NCBI RefSeq assembly: GCF_000317555.1
Contig: NC_019745.1
Span: 2,852,001-2,916,000, forward strand
DNA: 64,000 nt
DNA from: Gloeocapsa sp. PCC 7428
GTDB taxonomy: Bacteria > Cyanobacteriota > Cyanobacteriia > Cyanobacteriales > Chroococcidiopsidaceae
Direction of reading: 5' to 3'
Made by a program: the position numbers and the translations under genes. Positions 39,053 to 49,292 of the stretch are shown piece after piece. How positions within the stretch are numbered: position 1 is the stretch's first letter; each line of letters opens with the position of its first letter. Under the pieces are notes generated by a model. It ran no database searches and had not been told where the DNA came from. It saw only the letters and a program-made list of their open reading frames with translations.

Positions 39053-39387
39053 AATGAATTAAGTGGGGTGGATATAATTAGAGATCGCACCTTGTTTTAT
39101 TGGGTAATGGGTAACAGGTAATCGGTAATTGGCGATCGCTACTCCTTCCAATTACCAATGACCAACCTTTAAATTTTCACCCATTTACTCAACCGATATC
39201 AATAACCTGTAACTTTTGCTCTATCTTTTGAGCGATTTCTAAAGATAGAAAAGTGGAAAAACTCAGAACATATAACCTAAAAAGCTGATTTTTCGGTGAA
39301 TTTTGCCTTGTAAGTCAAAATTTTTGTGGATACCATGAAAGTTAGGTTCCTAATTGCTTCTCACACGGCGCTTGGCGTTAGTATGTC
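39053..39387. other. Intergenic region with inverted GGTAATTGG-type repeats
   Basis: Around 39100-39165 a run of GGTAATGGG, GGTAACAGG and GGTAATCGG units is followed by the inverted CCAATTACCAATGACC. The same motif recurs at 58470-58515 and 63170-63215. No gene is visible. Confidence 0.5.
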
Positions 39388-39648
39388 ATGGACATTCAGC
39401 TAATCAACATCGGGTTTGGCAATATCGTATCTGCCAACCGAGTGGTTGCCATAGTCAGTCCAGAGTCTGCCCCCATTAAGCGTATCATTAGCGATGCTAA
39501 AGATCGCAACCAGTTGATTGACGCCACCTATGGTCGTCGCACTCGGGCTGTCATTATTACCGATTCTAGTCACGTGATTCTCTCGGCAATTCAACCGGAA
39601 ACGGTGGCGAATCGTTTTGTGGTGAATCGCGATCATAGTTCGGAATAG
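39388..39648 (+). CDS. remA: RemA-like (DUF370) protein
   Basis: An 86-residue protein starting [25 protein letters not shown], with the [27 protein letters not shown] core of the RemA/DUF370 family. In Bacillus RemA is a DNA-binding activator of biofilm matrix genes; the cyanobacterial role is less clear. It lies 85 bp before gmk in the same direction, an association common across bacteria. Confidence 0.92.
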   Translation: MDIQLINIGFGNIVSANRVVAIVSPESAPIKRIISDAKDRNQLIDATYGRRTRAVIITDSSHVILSAIQPETVANRFVVNRDHSSE

Positions 39649-39733
39649 ACTGCTCAATTACTAGAAATCAGCGGTACGATGGGAAATAGACTACTATGGT
39701 TACTTTTCCTCGTTTGTATTTAATTTAATTAGG

Positions 39734-40354
39734 ATGACGCCAGTTTTATCGCTTCAGGGTTCAGCTACACCACCAAATTGCCTTCCCGAAGGCAAACTGA
39801 TTGTCTTGACTGGTCCTAGCGGAGTTGGTAAAGGCACGCTGGTACGAGCGCTGCTTGAGCGTCATCCTGAATTATATTTTTCTGTTTCTGTCACTACCCG
39901 CGCTCCCCGTCCAGGCGAAATTCACGGTAAACAATACTATTTTGTCAGTCGCAGTGAGTTTCAACAAATGATCGAACAAAACAAACTGCTGGAATGGGCT
40001 GAGTTTGCAGGTAACTATTACGGTACTCCCCGCGATACAGTTCTCGAACAAATCTCCAAAGGAAAGTGCGTTCTGTTAGAAATTGAACTCGAAGGCGCGC
40101 GCCAAATTTGTCAGTCTTATCCTGAGGCGAAGCGCATCTTTATTATGCCTCCTTCTTTGGCAGAATTAGAACACCGCTTGCGCGGTCGCGGTCAGGATTC
40201 TGCTGATGCGATCGCCCGTCGTCTGCAACGCGCTAAAGATGAAATGAGTGCTGCGCATGAATTTGACGTTCAAATTGTCAACGATGATTTTGAGACAGCT
40301 TTGGATGCGATCGCGTCTACAGTATTTGGCTTTTGTCGTAGTGCTTCTAAATGA
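39734..40354 (+). CDS. gmk: Guanylate kinase
   Basis: Phosphorylates GMP and dGMP to the diphosphates. The 206-residue protein has the P-loop [12 protein letters not shown], the GMP-binding [13 protein letters not shown] and YFVSRSEF, the [12 protein letters not shown] segment and the RL(R/Q)RAKDEM lid region. A 20-residue N-terminal extension precedes the P-loop. Confidence 0.97.
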   Translation: MTPVLSLQGSATPPNCLPEGKLIVLTGPSGVGKGTLVRALLERHPELYFSVSVTTRAPRPGEIHGKQYYFVSRSEFQQMIEQNKLLEWAEFAGNYYGTPRDTVLEQISKGKCVLLEIELEGARQICQSYPEAKRIFIMPPSLAELEHRLRGRGQDSADAIARRLQRAKDEMSAAHEFDVQIVNDDFETALDAIASTVFGFCRSASK

Positions 40355-40545
40355 TCGCCTATGAGTCGCATTGTTATCACAAAAATAGGATCGCAATCGC
40401 GATTGGATTAGGAATATGCGATCGCGGAACTGTTACACAGCAACACAGGCGATCGCCAAGTTACGTCAGTTGTTAGACAATTCAAAGCAGCAGAAATAGG
40501 ACGCACTATGCAGCTAGTGGTGCGATTGAACAACAACTGTTAACA
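40355..40545. other. Degenerate sequence between gmk and psaL
   Basis: HIP1-rich sequence without an intact frame. It could be a decayed small gene, but no family is recognised. Confidence 0.35.
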
Positions 40546-40598
40546 CAAATATAAAAAATAAAAAGGCACAAAGATTCCTTAATTTTTCCTTTGCGCCT
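40546..40598 (-). terminator. Terminator of the psaL transcript
   Basis: Read leftward, AGGCGCAAAG pairs with CTTTGTGCCT (one mismatch) and is followed by TTTTTATTTTTTATAT. It lies 18 bp after the psaL stop. Confidence 0.75.
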
Positions 40599-40615
40599 TT
40601 GGCAGTTGTGCAGTT

Positions 40616-41134
40616 TTACTTGAATATGTTTTGAATTAATTCGATATTAGCAAGGATGAAGTAGGCAACAATGGCACCACCAACGCCACCAATTAAGAAG
40701 CCACTAGCATACGTATTCCAACCTTCGGTCGTGTCAAACGTATCAGGAGGATTTGGCACAGTCACAGTCGCGACAGGTTTTGGTGGATCAGTTGCTGCGT
40801 ATAACGACATTGCTAGGGTAGAAATGATAACCATGCCTAAAGTCGCCAGCAATCCAGCAATGTTTGCTACATCAGTATCGCGTAATGGACCTAACTTAGC
40901 AAAAGGACCTAGCAGCCAATAGCCATGCGCCATTCCTGCTTCTAGCCCGCGTCGTAACGGAGTAATCCCTGGACGATACGCTGGTAGGTTATTGATAAAC
41001 CACTTGACTAAAGAAGAGTTATTAATTGGTGTTTCCAGATTACCAATTTGAGGATCTCGTTTGGAAGGATAAACGACTTCCTGATTTCGCGGATCGCTGG
41101 GACGATTTTTAGATGCATCTATTGCTTGCGCCAT
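40616..41134 (-). CDS. psaL: Photosystem I reaction centre subunit XI
   Basis: PsaL forms the trimerisation domain of cyanobacterial photosystem I. The ATG at 41134 (MAQAIDASKNRPSDPRNQEVV) is the family start; the frame reaches 41152. Family segments GNLETPINNSSLVKWFINNLPAYRPG and GMAHGYWLLGPFAKLGPLRDTD are unmistakable. Three transmembrane helices follow. psaF and psaJ lie upstream on the same strand, separated by about 330 bp with hairpins. Confidence 0.97.
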   Translation of the reverse strand: MAQAIDASKNRPSDPRNQEVVYPSKRDPQIGNLETPINNSSLVKWFINNLPAYRPGITPLRRGLEAGMAHGYWLLGPFAKLGPLRDTDVANIAGLLATLGMVIISTLAMSLYAATDPPKPVATVTVPNPPDTFDTTEGWNTYASGFLIGGVGGAIVAYFILANIELIQNIFK

Positions 41135-41460
41135 ATTTATGTCAAATCTCAATAAGGTAGTGGCATTATTTTATGGGAATAAATGACCTTAGTTTTCATA
41201 CTTTGGTCTTAAATTTAGAAAAATTAATTAAGCAATGATGAGTTCAGAAAAGTACAATTACTCATTCAAAACGCGCTAGCGCTATACCATTTTAAATATG
41301 GAGATATAGCGCCTTAGCAATTAAAAAGTAAATTCTTTAAAAAGAAACTCAGAATCTATAAGCAATAGATGGAGTTTCAAGGTTTCAAAAGCAGTGTTTG
41401 CCTCACAAACATCGCAATTTTTTTTGCAGAGACAAACACTATGATGTTAGCCGCTGTAAT
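41135..41460. other. psaJ-psaL spacer with hairpins
   Basis: No gene is seen; psaI was looked for and not found. An inverted repeat GCGCTATA..TATAGCGC lies at about 41280-41314, and AGTGTTTG..CAAACACT at about 41391-41440. The latter probably ends psaFJ transcripts, with the psaL promoter lying between them and 41134. Confidence 0.55.
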
Positions 41461-41613
41461 TTATGGCAGCGGATGGAAAAGAAGATCGGGATACAGATAA
41501 TTAAAGACAATCAACAGAACCGCAGTAAAACTCAGCAAGGCAAAAAGTAGTACTGGACCTAAAGAAAGATAGCGTAGTAGATAATTTTGTTGTTCGCCTT
41601 TCTTTTGTTGCAT
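41461..41613 (-). CDS. psaJ: Photosystem I reaction centre subunit IX
   Basis: A 50-residue single-helix protein. It starts MQQKKGEQQNYLLRYLSLGP, continues with one hydrophobic helix and ends with the family signature NYLYPDLLFHPLP. The start is eight residues longer than in some PsaJ proteins. It lies 33 bp after psaF on the same strand, the usual psaF-psaJ arrangement. Confidence 0.96.
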   Translation of the reverse strand: MQQKKGEQQNYLLRYLSLGPVLLFALLSFTAVLLIVFNYLYPDLLFHPLP

Positions 41614-41646
41614 AAATCAGTCTCCAAAAAATTAATTCAAATCAAA

Positions 41647-42141
41647 CTAGCGTGGAGAAACTGGGATTTCGTCATCCTTAGCAACTAATTCTCCCGAAAG
41701 TAGTTCTTTCACCGCTGCGAGGGGCCAAGTGAAGCCTGATAGCATGAGTGGTAGTGCGGTAGGCACGTCGATAATGACTTCTCGCAATTCAGTATTGTCG
41801 CGCTTTTTGACTTCTTGAAGATAGGCACGTCCTACCCAGCCAATCCAACCAGCAATATAGAGAAAGAGAATGCTAGGAATCAGAAAGTCACCTGCATGAT
41901 TGAGACGACCATCTACAATTAAGTGGGGTAAACCCTCAGGACCGCATAATTCTTGAGCATAACGCTCAAATCGCTTTTGTCCTGAATTAGGATCGGAGGT
42001 AGTGTTTCGGGCAGAAGCTGCCCTTTGGATAAATTCTGGAGATTCACTACAAGGCACAAGTCCTGCACCAACGGCTAACGCCTGCGGTGCAAAATTAAAC
42101 CATAAACCGATGACAAGGACTAGAGCAAACAATCGTCGCAT
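41647..42141 (-). CDS. psaF: Photosystem I reaction centre subunit III
   Basis: The lumenal-side plastocyanin/cytochrome c6 docking subunit. The ATG at 42141 ([15 protein letters not shown]) opens a signal peptide cleaved near ALA, preceded by AAAGGGA as ribosome-binding site, and is preferred over the frame opening at 42228. The mature part has [10 protein letters not shown] and a second Cys in the [17 protein letters not shown] segment, then a transmembrane helix ([16 protein letters not shown]). Confidence 0.97.
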   Translation of the reverse strand: MRRLFALVLVIGLWFNFAPQALAVGAGLVPCSESPEFIQRAASARNTTSDPNSGQKRFERYAQELCGPEGLPHLIVDGRLNHAGDFLIPSILFLYIAGWIGWVGRAYLQEVKKRDNTELREVIIDVPTALPLMLSGFTWPLAAVKELLSGELVAKDDEIPVSPR

Positions 42142-42356
42142 GGAATTGTTTCCCTTTATTACAAAACCTAAATTTTGTTGTACGATAAGCAGCCTGGACA
42201 AGCTAGGCAAGCGCTCATATGGAAGCAATCATACTCTTGCGTGTGAACCTAGTAAAGTTTGCGGTGGATAAAGTTTAAGCTACTTAATATAGTCGGATAA
42301 ATTTTGCTTGTCATTGTTAGATATTAATTCGCACTTAAGATGCCTATTTTAAAATT

Positions 42357-43409
42357 ATGTCAACTGTTTTAGCGATAGAAACTAGCTGCGACGAAACTGC
42401 TGTCGCAATTGTTAAAAATCGTCAAGTTTTTAGTAGTATTGTTAAATCACAAATTGCAGTTCACAGCCAATACGGTGGAGTTGTTCCAGAAGTAGCTTCG
42501 CGCCAACATTTAGAGATTATTAATCATGGAATCGAACTTGCTTTAACGCAGGCAAATCTCACGTGGCAAGAAATCGATGGAATTGCCGCAACTTGCGCTC
42601 CAGGGCTTGTCGGAGCCTTATTAGTAGGAGTTACCGCCGCAAAAACACTGGCGATCGCGCAGCAAAAACCGTTTATCGGCGTGCATCACCTTGAGGGACA
42701 CATTTATGCAAATTATCTGAGCGAGCCGAGTTTAGAGCCGCCATTTTTGAGTTTGCTCGTTTCTGGCGGACATACGAGTTTAATCTATGTCAAAGATTGT
42801 GGTGTGTACGAAACGTTAGGCGAAACCCGCGATGATGCGGCGGGAGAAGCTTTTGATAAAGTAGCGCGATTACTCAAACTCGGTTATCCTGGCGGTCCAG
42901 TGATTGATAAACTAGCGCAATTAGGCAACGCACAAGCCTTTTCGTTACCCGAAGGCAACGTTTCGCAACCAAGTGGCGGGTATCATCCGTATGATTCGAG
43001 CTTTAGTGGCTTAAAAACCGCAGTTCTGCGGCTAGTACAGCAACTCGAAACAGAAAGACAACTATCAGTAGAAGACGTTGCTGCAAGTTTTCAAGCGAGT
43101 GTTGCGCGATCGCTCACCAAACGGGCGATCGCCTGTGCGCGAGATTACAATCTCAACACAATAGCTGTTGGTGGTGGTGTTGCTGCAAATAGCGGCTTGA
43201 GACATCATTTGACGACTGCTGCGAGTGCGCACAACTTGCGCGTCTTATTTCCCCCACTCAAATTTTGCACCGACAATGCCGCTATGATTGGTTGTGCTGC
43301 GGCGGAACACCTCGATCGCGGTCACACTTCCCCCCTTAATTTAGGTGTCCAATCCCGATTAGCGCTGACTGAAGTCATGCAGTTATACCAACACAATGGT
43401 TGGACATAG
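42357..43409 (+). CDS. tsaD: tRNA N6-adenosine threonylcarbamoyltransferase
   Basis: Transfers the threonylcarbamoyl group to A37 of ANN-decoding tRNAs. The 350-residue ASKHA-fold protein begins [18 protein letters not shown]. It has the metal-binding [12 protein letters not shown], the LVSGGHTSL motif, the [14 protein letters not shown] region and the [11 protein letters not shown] nucleotide motif. tsaC, which makes the threonylcarbamoyl-AMP substrate, is 4.4 kb downstream. Confidence 0.97.
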   Translation: MSTVLAIETSCDETAVAIVKNRQVFSSIVKSQIAVHSQYGGVVPEVASRQHLEIINHGIELALTQANLTWQEIDGIAATCAPGLVGALLVGVTAAKTLAIAQQKPFIGVHHLEGHIYANYLSEPSLEPPFLSLLVSGGHTSLIYVKDCGVYETLGETRDDAAGEAFDKVARLLKLGYPGGPVIDKLAQLGNAQAFSLPEGNVSQPSGGYHPYDSSFSGLKTAVLRLVQQLETERQLSVEDVAASFQASVARSLTKRAIACARDYNLNTIAVGGGVAANSGLRHHLTTAASAHNLRVLFPPLKFCTDNAAMIGCAAAEHLDRGHTSPLNLGVQSRLALTEVMQLYQHNGWT

Positions 43410-43437
43410 TATTTATCCCATTTCTTCCTCTGCTCGC

Positions 43438-43479
43438 GCCAGTTGCTACAACGGAGGGAACCTCTGCACCGCACTGGCT
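43438..43479. repeat. Small dispersed repeat forming the 3' end of a hydrolase gene
   Basis: Same 42-bp family as 58520-58561 and the nested set at 973-1107: arms GCCAGT and ACTGGC around a core with AACGGAGG and CTCTGCACC. Read leftward it supplies the last about twelve codons and the TAG stop of the alpha/beta hydrolase gene. Confidence 0.8.
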
Positions 43480-44408
43480 CCTCTGCTATGGTTATGCTGC
43501 GCTAGAAGTAGGCGAATTTGATCGGCAACAGTTTGCGGGTGTTCGATCATTGCTAAATGTCCGCACTCAGGAATTTCCATGACATTATTGCCACAGGCTT
43601 CAAATAGCGGATGAAAGCTTGCTAAATGCCGAACGTACTTCGGCTCCATAATTTGATCTTTGTCGCCTGTAATAAAATACACAGGTTGCTGAAGTTGGGA
43701 TACAACTTTTGGTAAAAGATTAATTTCCGCTTCGGTTGTCGAATCTAAAAGCGTTCCCAGGGCGGCTTCGGGATGCGCGACAACAAAATCAATCAGCCGC
43801 TGACGACCCCATGCTGGTGCGATCGCCTGCGCCACATTAGCACGAGTAAATAGTAAATCGAGCAGTGGTAAATAGCACAACCAACGCGGACGATATTTGA
43901 TGAGTTTTGAACCCCAGCTACGAAACTGCTCAAAAGCTTCTTTAAGATAAATACCGCCACCCGCATTAATACAAATAACTCCCCTGATCCGGTCTGGCAT
44001 TTGGTCAGCTGCCCACAAGGCGATACTACCACCCAGCGAATGACCAATTAACCAAGCACTTGTAATATTAAGTTTCTCTAGAAGAATCATTAAATCCTGC
44101 GCATAAGCAGCAGCAGTGTAGCGCGATGAGCAATGTTGAGCCGCCGCAGCGCCTACCGAAGCCGGAACTAAACTCGAAACATTTTCTGCGTGTGGCAACT
44201 CACGGTTAACTGGACTCAGTTGCGACTGACCAAAACCGCGCAGATCGTATGCTAGACACTGAAAGTCTGGAGATAACTGTTCGATGATAGGCTGCCAGTA
44301 TCCACGGCTTAATAGCCAACCGTGGATAAATACTAAAGCATGAGCACCTGCTGTGGGAGTCGTTAGCTCGTAGGCGTGGGGGACTCCTAGAATTTCAATG
44401 GTTGCCAT
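43446..44408 (-). CDS. Alpha/beta hydrolase with a repeat-derived C-terminus
   Basis: A 320-residue hydrolase of the epoxide hydrolase/esterase type. It has the oxyanion HGW motif (LVFIHGWLLSRGYW), LAYDLRGFGQS, the nucleophile elbow LIGHSLGGSIALW (Ser near 139), Asp in YFITGDKDQIM and the catalytic His in PECGHLAMIEHP. A segment of about 30 residues between SPVNRE and SRYTAAAYAQD is longer than usual. The C-terminal residues after LLAQHNHS come from an inserted small repeat. Substrate unknown. Confidence 0.85.
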   Translation of the reverse strand: MATIEILGVPHAYELTTPTAGAHALVFIHGWLLSRGYWQPIIEQLSPDFQCLAYDLRGFGQSQLSPVNRELPHAENVSSLVPASVGAAAAQHCSSRYTAAAYAQDLMILLEKLNITSAWLIGHSLGGSIALWAADQMPDRIRGVICINAGGGIYLKEAFEQFRSWGSKLIKYRPRWLCYLPLLDLLFTRANVAQAIAPAWGRQRLIDFVVAHPEAALGTLLDSTTEAEINLLPKVVSQLQQPVYFITGDKDQIMEPKYVRHLASFHPLFEACGNNVMEIPECGHLAMIEHPQTVADQIRLLLAQHNHSRGASAVQRFPPL

Positions 44409-45342
<934 letters not shown>

Positions 45343-45423
45343 GCAAGACAAAATTAACTCAGCGTTTTCTCTTCTGTCCCCAACTTTGCTATGCTATACT
45401 AACAACGATGCGAATTAAAGCAA

Positions 45424-45497
45424 CGGGATGTAGCGCAGCTTGGTAGCGCGCCTGCTTTGGGAGCAGGATGTCGCAGGTTCAAATCCTGTCATCCCGA
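45424..45497 (+). tRNA. tRNA-Pro (anticodon TGG)
   Basis: A 74-base cloverleaf without encoded CCA. The acceptor stem CGGGATG pairs with CATCCCG, the discriminator is A, and the anticodon stem CCTGC/GCAGG closes a TTTGGGA loop with anticodon TGG. The T arm GCAGG TTCAAAT CCTGT is normal. The C at position 1 is usual for bacterial tRNA-Pro. Confidence 0.97.
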
Positions 45498-45865
45498 TAG
45501 TTAAGAAGTAAAATAATTTAGCTAGAAAGGCAACGGGCAAATAGGGATTATAGCTGCGCTGCCTTCTAGACTTTCACAACGCTATTGATCCAAGCAGTAA
45601 TAATTGTTATCAGAATTAATGTTGAAGCGCGAAATCGTCATTGCTCAGCAAATGACTCAATCACAATTGTCAACTAAAACCAAAAGCAAATGTGGTGCGG
45701 AACGATCTACCTATTTGTAACGTCTGGCTTGGATGTTATCAGTTAATGACTCACACAACCAACAAAGCGATCGCCAAAGCGCTAACATAACAAAAATCAC
45801 GACAGCGCGTTTACAAATCAGATACATTGTCATACTCTAGTGGGCTATTGATGCCAGGAGCAGTT
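45498..45865. other. Intergenic region after tRNA-Pro
   Basis: About 370 bp with no convincing gene (the longest start-to-stop frames are about 35 codons). It contains the promoter of the Tic22-like gene. No integrase or duplicated tRNA end is seen, so the tRNA does not look like an occupied attachment site. Confidence 0.5.
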
Positions 45866-46762
45866 ATGAAATCAATTTTTCGTTGGGGCGCAACTTTAGG
45901 AATATTAGGAAGCGCCGTTATGAGTTCTGTCCTCGCCGGTAATCTGCGGGCGCTGGCTTTGCCACAAGAGCAAATTTTGCAAAAATTAGGGTCTGTCCCC
46001 GTATTTACGATCACCGACAGCAAGGGCGCTCCCCTAGTCGCCACTCCACCGCAGAACGCACAAAACCAAAATCAACAAAACCAAAGTCCCGTCGCAGGCG
46101 TTTTTATTAGCCAAAAAGATGCGCAAGCATTTGTCAACAACCTGAAGAAAACAAATCCACAGCTAGGTAATACAGTACGCGTTGTCCCTGTACCGTTAGG
46201 AGAGGTGTACAAGCTGGAACAAGCCAACGCAAATCAACCGAATTCTTTAGATATCGCTTATATACCAGCTAAACAGCAATTTGATGCTGCCTTAACTTTA
46301 CTACGGCAAAGTGGTAGCAACTCAGAACTGCGTAAAGCTTGCGAACAAAATAAAAGAAGATTGGAAGACTGCGTAGGAACTCCGCTGTTTGTCGCACGAG
46401 CCGGAAAAGAAAAAGGCTACCTGACGATGAAGATAAACCGTCCACAAGCCAACAATCAGCAAGCAGAAGTTGAAGTCATTCCTTTCTACTTCAACAAAGA
46501 AGAATTACAAGGAATGCTCGATCGCTTCAAGAAGCAGCAACCTGAGTTAGCTTCTACCGTTGATATCCAAGTTCTCAATTTAGAAGGAATGTTAGAAATT
46601 CTGAGAACTCGCAACGACGAAGGCGTACAACAAATCGTGCTGGTTCCGCCACAAGAGTCGATTCAGTACGTGCGATCGCTGCAACAATCTGCCGCCGGTC
46701 AACAAGCACAACCACAGCGCCCAGCACCACAACAAGCCGCGCCGCAGCGTCCAGCCCGCTAA
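45866..46762 (+). CDS. Tic22-like protein
   Basis: 298 residues from the ATG at 45866 (MKSIFRWGATLG), chosen because AGGAG at 45856-45860 is ideally spaced; the frame opens earlier at 45827. A signal peptide ends near RALALP. Two Tic22-type repeats follow: VPVFTITDSKGAPLVA..VAGVFISQKDAQAFVNNL and TPLFVARAGKEKGYLT..VIPFYFNKEELQGMLDRF. A Gln/Pro/Ala-rich tail closes it. Cyanobacterial Tic22 is a periplasmic factor linked to outer-membrane biogenesis. prmC follows after three bases, suggesting one operon. Confidence 0.88.
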   Translation: MKSIFRWGATLGILGSAVMSSVLAGNLRALALPQEQILQKLGSVPVFTITDSKGAPLVATPPQNAQNQNQQNQSPVAGVFISQKDAQAFVNNLKKTNPQLGNTVRVVPVPLGEVYKLEQANANQPNSLDIAYIPAKQQFDAALTLLRQSGSNSELRKACEQNKRRLEDCVGTPLFVARAGKEKGYLTMKINRPQANNQQAEVEVIPFYFNKEELQGMLDRFKKQQPELASTVDIQVLNLEGMLEILRTRNDEGVQQIVLVPPQESIQYVRSLQQSAAGQQAQPQRPAPQQAAPQRPAR

Positions 46763-46765
46763 TAC

Positions 46766-47677
46766 ATGAACGATCAGTTGCTAACATCTGGTTTAGCACT
46801 TTGGCAATGGCGTAGTGCTGCTCAACGAGCAGCGCTTTCTGCTCGTATTCCTGTTACCGAAGTAGACTGGTTACTGCAAGAAGTCGCCGGATTAGACCGC
46901 CTTTCACTGCGTTTAGGCTCGTTCAAAAATTTGCCAGAAATTCAACTACAAATACCACTGCACGATTTAGATCGCCTATGGCAACGACGCATTCACGATC
47001 GCCTACCAGTGCAATACATTGCAGGAGCGACACCCTGGCGACAGTTTAAGCTAGCGGTTTCTCCAGCCGTACTCATTCCCCGTCCCGAAACAGAGTGTTT
47101 AATTGATATAGCTGTAAGTGCAGCCCAAAAAAGCGAGAAACACGATGAATTAGGACACTGGGCAGACTTAGGAACAGGTAGTGGTGCGATCGCGATCGGA
47201 CTTGCCCAAGCAATGCCACAGGCGACAATTCACGCGGTTGATTGCAGCGCAGCAGCCTTAGCCGTCGCGCGCCAAAATGCCCAAGCCCTTGGTTATGCTC
47301 ACCGAATTCAGTTTTATCAAGGCTCGTGGTGGGAGCCTTTAGAGTTTCTCAAAGGTCAACTCAGCGGTATCGTTTCCAATCCACCCTATATTCCGAGCGA
47401 ACTTGTCCCACAGCTACAACCCGAAGTCGCACTGCACGAACCGTGGTTAGCACTCAATGGCGGTGCCGACGGTTTAGACTGTATTCGTCATCTCATAGCC
47501 ACATCAGCAGTGTACCTAAGACCTGGCGGTATTTGGTTGATTGAAATGATGGCAGGGCAAGCCGAAGTTGTTGCCACACTGTTGCAAAATCACGGTAGCT
47601 ACGGCAACATTAAAATTCATCCAGATCTTGCAGGCATCGAGCGCTTTGCTTTAGCCTATCGCAGCAACGAGGGGTGA
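46766..47677 (+). CDS. prmC: Release factor N5-glutamine methyltransferase
   Basis: Methylates the GGQ glutamine of RF1 and RF2. The 303-residue protein has an N-terminal helical domain, the linker QYIAGATPWRQFKLAVSPAVLIPRPETE, SAM motif I DLGTGSGAIAIGLA and the catalytic NPPYIPSEL. It is only three bases after the Tic22-like gene. prfC (RF3) also lies in this window. Confidence 0.95.
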   Translation: MNDQLLTSGLALWQWRSAAQRAALSARIPVTEVDWLLQEVAGLDRLSLRLGSFKNLPEIQLQIPLHDLDRLWQRRIHDRLPVQYIAGATPWRQFKLAVSPAVLIPRPETECLIDIAVSAAQKSEKHDELGHWADLGTGSGAIAIGLAQAMPQATIHAVDCSAAALAVARQNAQALGYAHRIQFYQGSWWEPLEFLKGQLSGIVSNPPYIPSELVPQLQPEVALHEPWLALNGGADGLDCIRHLIATSAVYLRPGGIWLIEMMAGQAEVVATLLQNHGSYGNIKIHPDLAGIERFALAYRSNEG

Positions 47678-47772
47678 TGTAAAAGTTTTGAATTTTGAAT
47701 TTTGAGTTGAACGAAGTTTTATAACTTATAACTCTCCTGACCCCCGACCTCTGACCTCTGACCTCTAATGTT

Positions 47773-48348
47773 ATGACCCAAGTTTCTCTTGACGAACTGA
47801 TCGCTAGAGTACGTTCTGGTAGTGTTGTTAGCTTTCCAACAGATACCGTACCCGCGCTGGCGGCGTTACCAGAAAAAGCAGATTTAATTTTTGCACTCAA
47901 GCAACGCAGTCAAGATAAACCATTAATTCTTATGGGTGCAAAGGCAAGCGACCTTTGGGATTTTGTTGCTGGCGACGATCGCACGCCCTGGCAACAAGTT
48001 GCTGAGTTATACTGGCCTGGAGCTTTAACGCTTGTATTGCCTGCCTCACCACGCGTGCCTAAGCAGATGAATCCGAGCGATCCGAGTACAATTGGATTGC
48101 GGGTGCCAAATTGTGCGATCGCGCAAAGTATTCTAGAACAAACCGGTCCTTTGGCGACAACAAGTGCTAATTTATCCGGTCAGCCACCGCTACGCACGAT
48201 GGCAGAAATCGCCCTTCAGTTTCCCGATGTCTTAACATTACAATCACAAGCGACAACACCAAATATTGGCGTTCCTTCGACTGTCGCGAAATGGACAGAT
48301 CAAGGCTGGCAAATTTTGCGCCAAGGCTCAGTCAAGTTAGAATTTTAA
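47773..48348 (+). CDS. tsaC: L-threonylcarbamoyladenylate synthase
   Basis: Sua5/YrdC-family enzyme making threonylcarbamoyl-AMP from threonine, bicarbonate and ATP for the t6A37 modification. The 191-residue protein has SFPTDTVPALAA, the ALKQRSQDKPLILM motif, PGALTLVLP and TSANLSGQPP. It supplies the substrate for TsaD encoded upstream. The 95 bp before it contain TTTTGAATTTTGAATTTTG and GACCTCTGACCTCTGACC repeats. Confidence 0.94.
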   Translation: MTQVSLDELIARVRSGSVVSFPTDTVPALAALPEKADLIFALKQRSQDKPLILMGAKASDLWDFVAGDDRTPWQQVAELYWPGALTLVLPASPRVPKQMNPSDPSTIGLRVPNCAIAQSILEQTGPLATTSANLSGQPPLRTMAEIALQFPDVLTLQSQATTPNIGVPSTVAKWTDQGWQILRQGSVKLEF

Positions 48349-48365
48349 ATTTGTACATAACACGA

Positions 48366-49292
48366 ATGACAAGCTGGATGAATTGGGTGTATCTAGCATT
48401 TGGGCTAGGGTTAGGGCTGGGAAGTCGGCGTATTGCACAAGTATTTGGTAATAAATTAGCTAAAACGCCTTTGCAGTCTTCATCATCAGTAATTGATACT
48501 GATACCCAAATGGTATCAAAATTACAACAAACAGAAATAGCATATCAGTTAGCACGCGAACTCAGTCAGTTCAAAGCCGGATTTTTGGTACGCACTGCGC
48601 ACGAACTGCGATCGCCACTCAATAGCTTAATCGGATTGCATCAGTTAATTCTGTCTGATTTATGTGACAATCCAGCCGAAGAGCGTGAATTTGTCGCCCA
48701 AGCGCATCAGCTAGCGTTGAAACTAGTAAAATTGCTCGATGAAATTCTCGATGTCGCCCGCATTGAAAATAGCAGTAATCACTTAGAAATTCAGCCGTTA
48801 CAATTAACAGCGGTTATCGAGGAAATCGCTCATTTGACGCAGACTGTAGCAGCCAACCGTAGTATCAAAATACAAGTATCGCTCGCCGATCCAGAAATTT
48901 ATATTTTGGCAGATCCGCAGTGGTTGCGCTTAGTGCTTTTAAACTTAGTAGATATTTGCATTCCCAAAATGGAAGCCGGTAGCATTACGATATCATCTCA
49001 AACCTCACTCGATACCGAGTCGGTTGATATTTTCTTTGATGTACCACTACCAATAGACACTTGGTCTGAACCATTAGACGCAATGCAGTTCGAGCAACAG
49101 ATTAGCAGTGCGGCGGTAGACAATCAAACGCTTTCCGCCGGATGCAAACTTTTATTGAATCAAACCGTGTTAGAACTGATGCAAGCCAAGTTGAGCTTTT
49201 TGCCGATTGCTCGTGATGTTAATGTAGCTCAGAGTACTCGTATTCAGGTAACTATCCCCTTGGTAATTCCTGAAGCTGAATTTCTTGAGTAG
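48366..49292 (+). CDS. Histidine-kinase-like protein with degenerate ATPase domain
   Basis: 308 residues from ATG 48366; the open frame begins earlier, overlapping tsaC. One N-terminal hydrophobic segment (about 5-20) is followed by HisKA with an intact H-box FLVRTAHELRSPLNSLIG (His79). The HATPase region has lost the N-box Asn (LVLLNLVDICIPKM) and the DxGxG motif is absent; only a faint SAGCKLLLNQTVLELM corresponds to the G2 helix. It may be a catalytically dead kinase or a phosphotransfer protein. The 3' end overlaps the convergent GNAT gene by 41 bp. Confidence 0.8.
   Translation: MTSWMNWVYLAFGLGLGLGSRRIAQVFGNKLAKTPLQSSSSVIDTDTQMVSKLQQTEIAYQLARELSQFKAGFLVRTAHELRSPLNSLIGLHQLILSDLCDNPAEEREFVAQAHQLALKLVKLLDEILDVARIENSSNHLEIQPLQLTAVIEEIAHLTQTVAANRSIKIQVSLADPEIYILADPQWLRLVLLNLVDICIPKMEAGSITISSQTSLDTESVDIFFDVPLPIDTWSEPLDAMQFEQQISSAAVDNQTLSAGCKLLLNQTVLELMQAKLSFLPIARDVNVAQSTRIQVTIPLVIPEAEFLE

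Noticed and set aside
41135-41460. psaI gene between psaJ and psaL
   Set aside because: No frame with a PsaI-like helix is present; only hairpins are seen.
45424-45865. tRNA-Pro as an attachment site for an integrated element
   Set aside because: No integrase, no duplicated tRNA 3' end and normal housekeeping genes on both sides.
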